From Streptomyces sp. NBC_01463 (GTDB taxonomy: Bacteria; Actinomycetota; Actinomycetes; Streptomycetales; Streptomycetaceae), in NCBI GenBank assembly GCA_036227345.1, contig CP109468.1:8370001-8434000 (forward strand): a DNA stretch of 64,000 nucleotides, written 5' to 3'. The translations under genes were made by a program, and so were the position numbers. The notes under the pieces are model-generated. The model searched no databases. It had not been told where the DNA came from and saw only the letters and a program-made list of their open reading frames with translations. Below are positions 17,583 to 25,828 of this stretch, one piece after another; the stretch's first letter is position 1; the number at the start of each line of letters is the position of its first letter.

Positions 17583-17599
17583 CGAGACGAACCGTCTCG
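17583..17599. promoter_or_regulatory. TetR operator 2
   Basis: Perfect 7+7 inverted repeat CGAGACG-AAC-CGTCTCG, near the expected transcription start of the SDR gene. Same half-site as operator 1. Confidence 0.75.
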
Positions 17600-17628
17600 T
17601 TTCAAGAAGCTGCAGGAAGTGGGATTGC

Positions 17629-18450
17629 ATGACGACCGCCAGAGTCTGGTTCATCACCGGTGCCTCCCGGGGGCTGGGCAGAGCGTTCACCGAAGCCGCT
17701 CTGGCCGCCGGGGACCGGGTCGTGGCCGCGGCACGCAACACCGAGCCGCTCGCGGCCCTGTCCCGGGAGTATCCGGACACGCTCGTCCCGCTCGCGCTGG
17801 ACGTCTCCGACCGCCGCGCCGTGTTCGACGGCGTGGAGCGCGCGGCCGCGGCCTTCGGACGGCTCGACATCGTGGTCAACAACGCCGGGGGACTGCTCTA
17901 CGGGATGGTGGAGGAGGCCACGGAGGAGCAGATCCGGTCCCATCTGGACGTGAACTTCTTCGGCGCGGTCTGGGTGGCCCAGGCCGTCCTGCCGCACATG
18001 CGCGCCCAGGGGTCCGGCCGCATCCTGCAGATCACCTCGATGGGCGCCGCCGGCGGCATGGCGTCCGTGGGCTTCTACGGTGCGGGCAAGGTGGCGCTCG
18101 ACTCGGTCAGCGAGGCGCTGGCGATGGAGGTGGTACCGCTCGGCATCAAGGTCACCATCGTGGAGATGGGGGGCTACGACACCGGCCTGTTCACCCAGGG
18201 CACCACGGCGACGGAGGCGCTCCCGCACTACGCGCCCCTGCGGGCCCAGCTGGCCGAGATGTGGGGCGACGAGACCGGGCCGGACCCGAGCACGGCCGCC
18301 CCCGTCATCATGGAACTGGCGTCACTGCCGGATCCGCCCCGACGGCTCATCGTCGGCGACCGGTCCTTCGACCAGGTCCAGGAACTGGTCCAGGGCCGGG
18401 CCGAGGTCTACCGGGCATGGGAAGCACTCAGCCGCAAGGCCCCGGGCTGA
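17629..18450 (+). CDS. Short-chain dehydrogenase/reductase
   Basis: 273 residues, ATG 17629 with AGGAAG upstream. Classical SDR features: TGASRGLG cofactor motif, NNAGG, and a catalytic region ITSMGAAGG...VGFYGAGKVAL with Ser, Tyr and Lys in the usual Yx3K spacing (YGAGK). Arg at AARN suggests NADPH preference. It is probably induced when the neighbouring TetR repressor binds its ligand. The substrate is unknown. Confidence 0.92.
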   Translation: MTTARVWFITGASRGLGRAFTEAALAAGDRVVAAARNTEPLAALSREYPDTLVPLALDVSDRRAVFDGVERAAAAFGRLDIVVNNAGGLLYGMVEEATEEQIRSHLDVNFFGAVWVAQAVLPHMRAQGSGRILQITSMGAAGGMASVGFYGAGKVALDSVSEALAMEVVPLGIKVTIVEMGGYDTGLFTQGTTATEALPHYAPLRAQLAEMWGDETGPDPSTAAPVIMELASLPDPPRRLIVGDRSFDQVQELVQGRAEVYRAWEALSRKAPG

Positions 18451-18451
18451 C

Positions 18452-18469
18452 CCCGGGCGGCGGCCCGGG
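18452..18469 (+). terminator. Short hairpin after the SDR gene
   Basis: A 7-bp stem CCCGGGC / GCCCGGG with a 4-base loop, right after the stop codon. Confidence 0.5.
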
Positions 18470-18558
18470 CCCCTGCGGACGCGAGCCCTCGGCGCCCGGG
18501 CGACTGCGGCCGTGACCGCGACGGGCGCGTGAGCCGCGGTGGACCGTGGTCAGGCACC

Positions 18559-18900
18559 ATGTCCCAGGTGATCACCATTCATCTGAAGTACGAGATCGAC
18601 CCCGACCGCATCGAGGACTTCGAGGAGTACGGCCGTCGGTGGGTCGTGCTCGTCAACCGGTTCGGCGGCACCCACCACGGATACTTCCTGCCCAGCGAGG
18701 GAGACAGCGACATCGCCTACGCCCTCTTCTCGTTCCCCGGCTTCGCGGAGTACGAGCGCTACCGCGCGGACAGCGTCACCGACCCCGAGTGCCAGGCGGC
18801 GTTCGAACTGGCGCGCCGCACGAAGTGCATCCGCCGGTACGAACGCCGGTTCCTGCGCCCGCTCGACGACGGCACGTCACAGGCCCCGAGCGGCCTCTGA
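18559..18900 (+). CDS. NIPSNAP-family protein
   Basis: 113 residues with the NIPSNAP dimeric alpha-beta pattern: VITIHLKYEIDPDRIEDFEEYGRRWV, NRFGGTHHGYFLPSEG, ALFSFPGFAEYERYRA, and a C-terminal RRYERRFLRPL. The family has no established bacterial enzyme activity. ATG 18559 was chosen; the upstream ribosome site is weak. It converges on the deformylase gene. Confidence 0.85.
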   Translation: MSQVITIHLKYEIDPDRIEDFEEYGRRWVVLVNRFGGTHHGYFLPSEGDSDIAYALFSFPGFAEYERYRADSVTDPECQAAFELARRTKCIRRYERRFLRPLDDGTSQAPSGL

Positions 18901-18917
18901 CGGCAGAGTCACAGGCG

Positions 18918-19577
18918 CTACTTGCCCAGTTTCCCGGCGAGGGCGGCCCGTCGCGCGAACACCTCGTCCTTCGACGCGGCCATCTCGCGCAGGGCCGTCT
19001 TCCGGTCCCGCTGCGCCAGCCGGTCCAGATAGAGGTGGCCGCGGAGGTGGTCCGTCTCGTGCTGGAGGCACCGGGCGAAGTAGCCCCGGCCCTCGATGAC
19101 CAGTGGTTCGCCGTTCACGTCGAAGCCCCGCACGACGGCGTGGTCGAGGCGGGGCACGACCCGGTAGGGGCCGGGAACGGAGAGGCATCCCTCGGACTCC
19201 TCGACCAGGCTCCGCCGCTCCGCCGGAACCTCCTCCAGGACCGGATTGGCGATGTGCCCGACGTGCCGCACCCCCCACTCGTCGACGATGTCCCACACGA
19301 ACAACCGCAGGTCCACATCGACCTGATTGGCGGCGAGCCCGGCGCCCTCCGCCACCCGGTTCGTGGCGAACATGTCGTCGACCAGCCGCGACAGTTCCGG
19401 CGTGCCGAAGCCGGTGACCTCGCGGCACCGCCGCCGCAGGATCTCCTCCCCGGCCACCGTGATGCGGCGCACCGCGCCCCGTTCGGCCTCGGGCGGAACA
19501 CGGGGGTAGGAGTCCACCGGTTCACCCATGACACGCACCCGGCGGTCCTGCGGGGTGTCGTCGAACGGGACGGTCAT
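18918..19577 (-). CDS. def: Peptide deformylase
   Basis: 219 residues from ATG 19577 (alternative ATG at 19601). All three deformylase motifs are intact: GAGLAANQ (78-85), EGCLS (129-133) and HETDH (173-177), which provide the Fe/Zn ligands Cys and two His and the catalytic Glu. It removes N-formyl from nascent proteins. The N-terminal ~35 residues extend beyond the usual core. It is divergent from an ArsR-type regulator, an unusual setting for a housekeeping enzyme, so this may be a secondary or antibiotic-resistant copy. Confidence 0.92.
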   Translation of the reverse strand: MTVPFDDTPQDRRVRVMGEPVDSYPRVPPEAERGAVRRITVAGEEILRRRCREVTGFGTPELSRLVDDMFATNRVAEGAGLAANQVDVDLRLFVWDIVDEWGVRHVGHIANPVLEEVPAERRSLVEESEGCLSVPGPYRVVPRLDHAVVRGFDVNGEPLVIEGRGYFARCLQHETDHLRGHLYLDRLAQRDRKTALREMAASKDEVFARRAALAGKLGK

Positions 19578-19659
19578 GGGGTACCAGCGCCTTCCGCACA
19601 TGTCTCGGACAGCCGAAGCGCGGATCCGCGGCCGGTCCGCGGCGCAGCTTGACCGAATG

Positions 19660-19686
19660 CTTTGCAAAGTAGCACCCTTTGCAAAA
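19660..19686. promoter_or_regulatory. Paired palindromes CTTTGCAAAG / CTTTGCAAAA at an ArsR-type gene start
   Basis: Perfect palindrome CTTTGCAAAG (19660-19669) and a copy CTTTGCAAAA (19677-19686) 17 bases apart, the second running into the start codon of the regulator. These A/T-rich dyads stand out in this genome and are likely operators. A TTGACC -35-like box lies at 19649-19654. Confidence 0.65.
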
Positions 19687-20252
19687 TGAGCGAGGAGAAT
19701 CGTCAAGTCCCGTCCATGGACCCCCGGCTGCACCGAGTCCGCCGGTCCCTCCCCGACCACCCGGTGCGAGTGGCCCTCCTGGACCTGCTCGCGGAGGTCG
19801 GCACGGTCACCTCCACCCAGGCCGCCGCCCGCCTCGGACACAGCTCCGGCCTCTGCTCCTTCCACCTGCGCCAACTCGCCCGGCACGGCCTCATCGAGGA
19901 GGCGCCGCACAGCGGTGGCAGGGCGCGGCCGTGGCAGCTGCGCTGGGAGCACTCCGGTGAGGTGAGCGGCCGGGAAGCGCCGCAGGAGTTCGCCGCGCTG
20001 GCGCGTGGACTTGAGGACGAGAGCTACCAGCACTGGCTGGCACGCCGGGAACAGGCGCCGAGCGTGTGGCAACGGGACGAGTCGTTCAGCACCGTGGTCC
20101 ACCTGACCCCGGCGGAGACGGCCGAACTCGGCGCGTCCGTCCGCCGCCTGCTGGCCGGGTACCGCGACCGGGACCACGACCCCGCCGCGCGTCCCGCCGG
20201 CACGGTGGCCGTGGCCGTGGTCACGCGCCTGTTCCCGCTCCTGGAGGAGTGA
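19686..20252 (+). CDS. ArsR-type winged-helix regulator
   Basis: 188 residues. The N-terminal winged helix has HPVRVALLDLLAEVGTVTSTQAAARLGHSSGLCSFHLRQLARHGLIEE in ArsR/HTH_20 style; the rest is an uncharacterised C-terminal domain with YQHWLARREQAP and VHLTPAETAELGASVRRLL. No cysteine metal site like classical ArsR. ATG 19686 overlaps the second palindrome, so the transcript may be nearly leaderless. Probably regulates itself and the divergent peptide deformylase. Confidence 0.85.
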   Translation: MSEENRQVPSMDPRLHRVRRSLPDHPVRVALLDLLAEVGTVTSTQAAARLGHSSGLCSFHLRQLARHGLIEEAPHSGGRARPWQLRWEHSGEVSGREAPQEFAALARGLEDESYQHWLARREQAPSVWQRDESFSTVVHLTPAETAELGASVRRLLAGYRDRDHDPAARPAGTVAVAVVTRLFPLLEE

Positions 20253-20271
20253 GCCGGCCGTCCTCCCCGCC

Positions 20272-20700
20272 TCAGGCTTCGCCGAGGTCCGAACTGAGCC
20301 AGTGCTGGGGCCGCATGTGGATGACCACCTGCTCACCGTGCTCCCGCCAGGCGAGATCGACGTAGCCGTCGACCCGCTCCGCGGGGAGATAGCGCGTCGA
20401 GATCTCCACCAGTTGCTCGCGGGTGGCCGCGTGGGTCGCGATGACGGGACCTTCGACGGAGACGTACCGAACGGTCGGCGTGACCCGGTCGACCATCAGC
20501 GAGAACCGGCCTGCCGCGGCGATCGAGATCCCCTTCCGTGAGTGACGTCCCGTCATGATCCAGATGTCGCCGCCCGGTTCGTACGCGTACCAGATCGGCA
20601 CGGTGAGAGGGGCGCGGTCCGTCTCCGTCGCGTTCACGGCCAGCGCGGCGACATGGGGTTCGGCCAGGAACTGCTCGCGCTCTTCACGGGTCAAGGGCAT
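20272..20700 (-). CDS. Pyridoxamine 5'-phosphate oxidase-like (split beta-barrel) protein
   Basis: 142 residues, ATG 20700 preceded by AAGGAG six bases upstream. Split-barrel flavin/F420-binding pattern: FLAEPHVAALAVN, PLTVPIWYAYEPGGDIWIMTG, and RYVSVEGPV. Members bind FMN, F420 or heme; the exact cofactor and substrate cannot be read. It converges on the ArsR-type gene with only a 19-base gap. Confidence 0.88.
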   Translation of the reverse strand: MPLTREEREQFLAEPHVAALAVNATETDRAPLTVPIWYAYEPGGDIWIMTGRHSRKGISIAAAGRFSLMVDRVTPTVRYVSVEGPVIATHAATREQLVEISTRYLPAERVDGYVDLAWREHGEQVVIHMRPQHWLSSDLGEA

Positions 20701-20911
20701 GAATGACTCCTTCGGGCTCGTTCTCGGGATCTCCAGGTGTCGCATTATGCAACGTTCGCCCCGCTTCTGCCGGTGGTGCGGTGAGCGTGGCCGAAGGGCG
20801 ATGCCCGCCGGGCGGGCCACCGGGCTCCGTCCGCGACCCGTTCGCACGGACCGTTGTCAGTGGCGTGGTGCAGGATCGGGACATCGGCTTCCGAAGGAGT
20901 GGGGGATCACT

Positions 20912-21253
20912 GTGTCGATCGCGAACCAGCAGGTGATGGGGTACGCGTTCCTGCATGGGCTGTACGCGGACGCGTATTTCCCGGATCGCGTCGTGGACAA
21001 GGGCAGGAAGATCCTCCTGGACCTCTGCGAGCGGATCGAGGCGGAACAGCCTTCGGACCTCACGGCGTTGTACGCCCTCACGGAAGCGGCGACGAAGCAG
21101 TTCAACGCGCTGGAGGGGGAGTTCGAGGCGGCGGGAAGCGAGATCGAGACCGTCGCGCGCGAGGAGATAGCCGAGGACTTCTGGTTCGTCGCAACGGCCT
21201 ACGGTTTCGGCGACGCGGAGGTGGAGGCGCTCATCGCCGCTCGTGAATGGTGA
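20912..21253 (+). CDS. DUF5713 family protein
   Basis: 113 residues from GTG 20912 (GAAGGAG upstream). The pattern YAFLHGLYADAYFPDRVVDKGRKILLDLCERIE and later ALTEAATKQFNALEGEFE, EDFWFVATAYGF matches DUF5713, small proteins of unknown function. Monocistronic. Confidence 0.8.
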   Translation: MSIANQQVMGYAFLHGLYADAYFPDRVVDKGRKILLDLCERIEAEQPSDLTALYALTEAATKQFNALEGEFEAAGSEIETVAREEIAEDFWFVATAYGFGDAEVEALIAAREW

Positions 21254-21356
21254 GGCGTCCGGCCGGAACAGGTGGCCATCACGTCAATGGGGAGGCGACG
21301 GGGCACACGGGGGCGGGCGGCTCACCGGAGCCGCTGCGCCGCCGTCGTGATGCGCA

Positions 21357-21734
21357 CTACGCCGGCTCGGCGGAGGCGCGGCCCGCCGCCGTGTCGATGA
21401 CCTGTTCCAGGACCTCACGGGAGCGCAGCAGGTCGTTGATGCTGCCGTCGATCCGGTCCCGCTCGGTGGTGAGTTCGGCCACCAGCTCCGGAGTGGCCCG
21501 CAGGGACGGACCGCCGTCCTCGTCCCTCATGCAGGGCAGGATCCGGGCGATCCTCGAACTGTGCAGGCCGGCCGCGTAGAGCTCCTGGATGCGGATGACG
21601 CGGTCGACCGCCTTCTCGGGGTAGTCGCGGTGGCCGCCGGGCGTCCGGTCGGCTGTCAGCAGGCCCTGTTCCTCGTAGTAGCGAAGCGACCGTTCGCCGA
21701 CGCCGGTACGTGCCGCCAGTTCGCCGATGCGCAT
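21357..21734 (-). CDS. MerR-family regulator
   Basis: 125 residues. Classical MerR winged helix (MRIGELAARTGVGERSLRYYEEQGLL) and C-terminal dimerisation coiled coil (AELTTERDRIDGSINDLL). Only one cysteine (ILPCM), so it is not a SoxR or metal-thiolate sensor of the usual kind. It is divergent from an old-yellow-enzyme gene with a textbook MerR promoter between them, indicating it activates that gene in response to an electrophile or similar ligand. Confidence 0.93.
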   Translation of the reverse strand: MRIGELAARTGVGERSLRYYEEQGLLTADRTPGGHRDYPEKAVDRVIRIQELYAAGLHSSRIARILPCMRDEDGGPSLRATPELVAELTTERDRIDGSINDLLRSREVLEQVIDTAAGRASAEPA

Positions 21735-21749
21735 GCCCCACCCCTCGAC

Positions 21750-21781
21750 TTGAATCTGACACCAATGTCAGGTTCTACGTT
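21750..21781 (+). promoter_or_regulatory. MerR-type promoter with dyad in a long spacer
   Basis: TTGAAT (21750-21755) and CTACGT/TACGTT (21775-21781) are separated by 19-20 bases holding the perfect dyad CTGACA-CCAA-TGTCAG (21756-21771). The overlong spacer with a central dyad is the hallmark of MerR-activated promoters. Confidence 0.88.
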
Positions 21782-21787
21782 ACCGGC

Positions 21788-22903
21788 ATGACGCACACCG
21801 AGCAGGAATCCACCGCATCCCGCCTCTTCGAATCCGTCCGCCTCGGCCGGCTGGACCTGCCCAGTCGCCTGGTCATGGCGCCGCTGACACGCAACCGTGC
21901 CGGAGCGGACGGTGTCCCCGGCGAACTCATGGCCACCCACTACGCCCAGCGCTCATCGGCCGGTCTGATCATCGCCGAGGCGACGACACCCAACGCCGTC
22001 GGCCAGACCTACCCCCACATTCCGGGTATCCACAACGCCGCGCAGACCGCCGGCTGGCGCCGCGTCACCGACGCGGTGCGCGCGGCCGCCGGCGAGAGCC
22101 GGATGTTCCTCCAACTGCAGCACGGCGGCCGGGTCGGCCACCCCGACACCAGCGGCCACATCCCGCACGCACCGTCCCCCGTGCGCTTCCCGGAGACACT
22201 GCACACACCGAGCGGGCTCCAGGATGCCGTCGAGCCCATCGAGATGTCCGCCGAGGACGTCAGGTCCACCATCGCCGACTTCGCCACCGCCGCCCGCAAC
22301 GCCGTGTCCGCCGGCTTCGACGGTGTGGAGGTCCACTCGGCCAACGGCCATCTGCTGCACCAGTTCCTCGCCAAGAGCACCAACCGCCGGACCGACGAGT
22401 GGGGCGGTCCGGCGGAGAACCGCATCCGCTTCACCGTCGAGGTGGTGCGGGCCGTCGCGGAGGCCATCGGCCCGGAACGGGTCGGCGTACGCATCTCGCC
22501 CGGACTGGGCGTCAACAGCATCGACGAGGGGGACACCGAGGACATCTACGCGGCGCTGCTGCCGTCTCTCGCCCGCATCGACCCGGTCTATCTGCACCTG
22601 ATCTACGCCGATCCGGACCAGCCGCTCTTCTCCACCATCCGCAAGGAGTGGCCCGGCACACTGATCGCCAACCCGGCGCTCTCCCGCGAGGACCTGGCGG
22701 CAGACGGCGGCATGCGCCGCGGGGAGCGCCTCCTGGCCGAAGGCGCCGACCTGATCGCGCTGGGCCGCGGGTTCCTCGCCAACCCCGACCTCGTGGAGCG
22801 GCTGCGCACGGGCGCGCCGCTCAACCCGATCCGCCCGGAGTTCCTGATGCACGTGCACGGAGCCGAGGGGTACAACGACTACCCGACCCTGGCGGAACTC
22901 TGA
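21788..22903 (+). CDS. Old yellow enzyme family oxidoreductase
   Basis: 371 residues. FMN-dependent OYE/NemA barrel with MAPLTRNRA at the N-terminus, QLQHGGRVG, the catalytic region VEVHSANGHLLHQFLAKSTNRRTDEWGG (split here by role: substrate-binding His/Asn), and ALGRGFLANPDLVERL at the phosphate site. Such enzymes reduce activated alkenes or nitro compounds with NAD(P)H. Driven by the MerR promoter just upstream; the transcript begins very close to the start codon. Confidence 0.94.
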   Translation: MTHTEQESTASRLFESVRLGRLDLPSRLVMAPLTRNRAGADGVPGELMATHYAQRSSAGLIIAEATTPNAVGQTYPHIPGIHNAAQTAGWRRVTDAVRAAAGESRMFLQLQHGGRVGHPDTSGHIPHAPSPVRFPETLHTPSGLQDAVEPIEMSAEDVRSTIADFATAARNAVSAGFDGVEVHSANGHLLHQFLAKSTNRRTDEWGGPAENRIRFTVEVVRAVAEAIGPERVGVRISPGLGVNSIDEGDTEDIYAALLPSLARIDPVYLHLIYADPDQPLFSTIRKEWPGTLIANPALSREDLAADGGMRRGERLLAEGADLIALGRGFLANPDLVERLRTGAPLNPIRPEFLMHVHGAEGYNDYPTLAEL

Positions 22904-22943
22904 CTCCGGGCTCCGAACCGTGAGCCGGAGCCGGAGCCCGGAG
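22904..22943 (+). terminator. Hairpin and CCGGAG repeats after the OYE gene
   Basis: A 12-bp perfect stem CTCCGGGCTCCG / CGGAGCCCGGAG with a 16-base loop, starting at the stop codon; CCGGAG/CCCGGAG units continue to about 22965. Confidence 0.65.
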
Positions 22944-23065
22944 CCCGGAGCCGGAGTCCGGATCCGGTGAGGACCGCGGCCGGGCGGTGTCCGGGGGCAA
23001 CGTAACGTCGTGCGTGAGCCCCCGCCGTATCCGGCCCTCACCGGCCACCGCTCCAGGAGGAACCC

Positions 23066-24502
23066 ATGGCCAGCCGCGACCCCGAACGCCCCAACGTCCT
23101 GCTGATCCTCTCGGACGACCAGGGACAGTGGGCGATGGGGTGCTCCGGGAACGACGAGATCCGCACACCGCACCTGGACGCCCTCGCGGACCGCGGCATC
23201 CGCTTCAGCCGGTTCTTCTGCACCTCGCCGGTCTGCTCGCCCGCCCGCGCCTCGCTCTTCACCGGCGAACTCCCCTCCCAGCACGGGGTCCACGACTGGC
23301 TGTCCTACCACCACGCAGGACGGACGGGCGTCGACTTCCTCTCCGGACGGACGCTCTTCACGGATCTCCTGGCGGACGAGGGATACCGGCTCGGGCTCAG
23401 CGGCAAGTGGCACCTCGGTGCCAACGACCGCCCGCGCAGGGGGTTCGTCCACTGGTACGCGCACGAGAGCGGCGGCGGGCCGTACTACGGGGCGCCGATG
23501 TACCGCGACGGCACCCGGACCGAGGAACCCGCCTACCTGACCGACGCCCTCGCGGACGACGCCGAGGCGTTCCTCACCGCCGAGTCGGACCGGCCGGAGC
23601 CCTTCCACCTGTCCCTCCACTTCACCGCACCGCACAAGCCCTGGCACGGCCAGCACCCCGACGCGTACACGGCGTTGTACGAGGACTGCGCCTTCGACAC
23701 CTGCCCGCAGGAGCCGGCCCACCCCTGGCAGCCGCTGGACGAGAACGGCGCTCCGGTCGGGGGCGAGGGCGACGCCCGGCAGGCGCTCATCGGCTACTTC
23801 GCCGCCACCACGGCCATGGACGCCTCCATCGGCCGGGTCCTGGACCGGCTCGACGCGCTCGGCCTCACCGAGTCCACGCTCGTGATCTTCACCAGCGACA
23901 ACGGCTTCAACGCCGGCCACCACGGCATCTGGGGCAAGGGCAACGGGACGTTCCCGCAGAACATGTACGACAGTTCGGTCCTGGTGCCCTGCCTGATCTC
24001 GCAGCCCGGGCGCATACCGGCGGGACGCCACTGCGACGCGCTGCTCTCCCAGTACGACGTGCTGCCCACACTCGTCGAACACCTCGGCCTCGACCACACC
24101 CACGACCCACGCCTGCCGGGCCGGTCGTTCGCGGACATCCTCACCGGGGCGGCCGGAGACCCCGACGAGGAACGGGAGCGGGAGAGGGAACGGGTCGTCG
24201 TCTACGACGAGTACGGACCGGTGCGGATGATCCGGACCCGGGACCGCAAGTACGTCCACCGTTACCCGCACGGCCCGCACGAGCTCTACGACCTGACGGC
24301 CGACCCGGGGGAGCGGGACAACCTGGCCGACCGGCCCTCCCGCGCGGCCGAACGCACCGAGCTCGCGGCCCGGCTCGACGCCTGGTTCGCCACGTACGTC
24401 GATCCGGCCCTGGACGGCGCCCGGCTCCCCGTCACCGGCTCCGGCCAGCGGACCCCGGTCACGCCCGGCTCCCTCGCGACCTCCTTCGAACCGGCGCCGT
24501 AG
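23066..24502 (+). CDS. Sulfatase (alkaline phosphatase superfamily)
   Basis: 478 residues, no signal peptide. N-terminal metal ligands NVLLILSDDQG, the formylglycine motif CSPAR (Cys57) that requires activation by formylglycine-generating enzyme, and later GKWHLG and TSDNGFNAGHHGIWGKG. It hydrolyses a sulfate ester; some relatives act on choline sulfate or sugars. No sulfatase-activating gene or transporter is adjacent, so the substrate is unknown. AGGAGG precedes the start. Confidence 0.92.
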   Translation: MASRDPERPNVLLILSDDQGQWAMGCSGNDEIRTPHLDALADRGIRFSRFFCTSPVCSPARASLFTGELPSQHGVHDWLSYHHAGRTGVDFLSGRTLFTDLLADEGYRLGLSGKWHLGANDRPRRGFVHWYAHESGGGPYYGAPMYRDGTRTEEPAYLTDALADDAEAFLTAESDRPEPFHLSLHFTAPHKPWHGQHPDAYTALYEDCAFDTCPQEPAHPWQPLDENGAPVGGEGDARQALIGYFAATTAMDASIGRVLDRLDALGLTESTLVIFTSDNGFNAGHHGIWGKGNGTFPQNMYDSSVLVPCLISQPGRIPAGRHCDALLSQYDVLPTLVEHLGLDHTHDPRLPGRSFADILTGAAGDPDEERERERERVVVYDEYGPVRMIRTRDRKYVHRYPHGPHELYDLTADPGERDNLADRPSRAAERTELAARLDAWFATYVDPALDGARLPVTGSGQRTPVTPGSLATSFEPAP

Positions 24503-24608
24503 CAAGCCGCACGTCCACAGGCGAGCGGCCCCGCGGACGGCAATCGAGGACGGAGCGGTGATCGCCGGGCCGCCGGCGCACCTGGGCTGCTCCGACCTGT
24601 CCGCCCGG

Positions 24609-24640
24609 ACATGACCCATCCAGGACAGGATGGGTCATGT
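24609..24640. promoter_or_regulatory. 13-bp perfect inverted repeat over a start codon
   Basis: ACATGACCCATCC and its exact complement, 6-base spacer. The right arm contains the ATG (24630) and the alternative GTG start of the serine hydrolase, so in RNA the start would be paired; in DNA it could be a repressor operator. Confidence 0.7.
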
Positions 24641-25733
24641 GAACAGCCCCTCGCTGCAGCAGAAGGTCCAAACCGTTCTCGACGAGCTCGTCGACACCGG
24701 TGCCGAAACCGGCCTGCAGGTGGCCGTCCACCACCGCGGCGACCTTGTGGTCGACGCCGTCGCCGGTATCGCCGACGCCGGGACGGGCCGCACGATGACT
24801 CCGGAGACTCCGGTCTTCAGCTTTTCCTCCGGCAAGGTCATGACATCACTCCTGGCCCACCTGCTCGTGGGGACCGGTGCGGTCGGGTACGAGACTCGCG
24901 TGGCCGACCTGTGGCCGGAGTTCGGTGCCCGCGGCAAGGCGACCGCGACTCTCCGGCACGTGCTGACGCACTCGGTCGGCGTGCCGGCGATGCCTCGCGA
25001 CATCGGCCCGGCCGACCTGCCCGACTGGCCGAGGGTCTGCACCGCGCTGGCCGACGCCGAACCGCGGTGGCGTCCCGGAGCCGAGACCGGGTACCACGCG
25101 TTCACCTTCGGCTTCCTCGTCGGCGAGTTCGCACGCAGGGCCACCGGCAGAGCGATGCACCGGCTCCTGCACGACTGGGTCACCGCGCCCCTGGGGCTGG
25201 AGAGCGACCTGTACTTCGGGGTGCCCCGATCCGACCTGGCCCGGCTGGCACGACTGGAGGACGGCACGCCGGGCCCTGTCGCCGGACCCGACGGTGATGC
25301 CGTGCTTGCGCCTTGGGAAATGCGACCCACCGCCGCGCTGGGGAACAACCAGGAGATCCTGCAAGCGGACATCCCGTCGGTCGGCACCTTCACCGCGCGC
25401 GGAATCGCGGCCATGAACGCCGCGGTCCTCGACGGCCGGCTCATCGACGCACAGCGGCTCGAAACGCTGACGACGGTGGCCTTCGAGGGCACCGACCGGG
25501 TCTTCGGCAACCCTGCACGGCTGGCCCTCGGCTATCCCGTCGGCCGCATCGGCACCCGGCCGGACGAGACACCCACCACGTTCGGCTGGGTGGGTGGCGG
25601 CGGCAGCTACGTCTACGCCGACACCGCGACCGGCACCTCCTTCGCCCTGACCAAGACCCTTCTCACCCCTCACTTCGACACCGCACGACGACTCGCGGAC
25701 ATGACCTCGGCGGCGCTCGGCCCACGTGTCTGA
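24630..25733 (+). CDS. Serine hydrolase, beta-lactamase / class C (EstB-like)
   Basis: 367 residues, cytosolic (no signal). SxxK motif SSGK (Ser66-Lys69) in the class C beta-lactamase/esterase fold, a YHA element where Tyr-x-Asn/Ala is usual, and a C-terminal GWVGGGGSY that replaces KTG. Such proteins are mostly esterases or D-aminopeptidases rather than true beta-lactamases. Its start codon is buried in a strong inverted repeat, suggesting operator or translational control. GTG 24642 is the fallback start. Confidence 0.9.
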   Translation: MGHVNSPSLQQKVQTVLDELVDTGAETGLQVAVHHRGDLVVDAVAGIADAGTGRTMTPETPVFSFSSGKVMTSLLAHLLVGTGAVGYETRVADLWPEFGARGKATATLRHVLTHSVGVPAMPRDIGPADLPDWPRVCTALADAEPRWRPGAETGYHAFTFGFLVGEFARRATGRAMHRLLHDWVTAPLGLESDLYFGVPRSDLARLARLEDGTPGPVAGPDGDAVLAPWEMRPTAALGNNQEILQADIPSVGTFTARGIAAMNAAVLDGRLIDAQRLETLTTVAFEGTDRVFGNPARLALGYPVGRIGTRPDETPTTFGWVGGGGSYVYADTATGTSFALTKTLLTPHFDTARRLADMTSAALGPRV

Positions 25734-25828
25734 GTGACGCGTGGCGTGCTGTTCGCCCATGGCCGGGCCGGGCGGCCGCCCCGGGGAATCGCCCGCGACG
25801 TCCGGGCCGTTCCGGCGTGCTACCCGCC

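Noticed and set aside
21953..24619. 888-codon leftward open frame opposite the OYE and sulfatase genes
   Set aside because: It is a G+C-bias shadow; the translation is low-complexity and the opposite strand encodes complete, recognisable enzymes.
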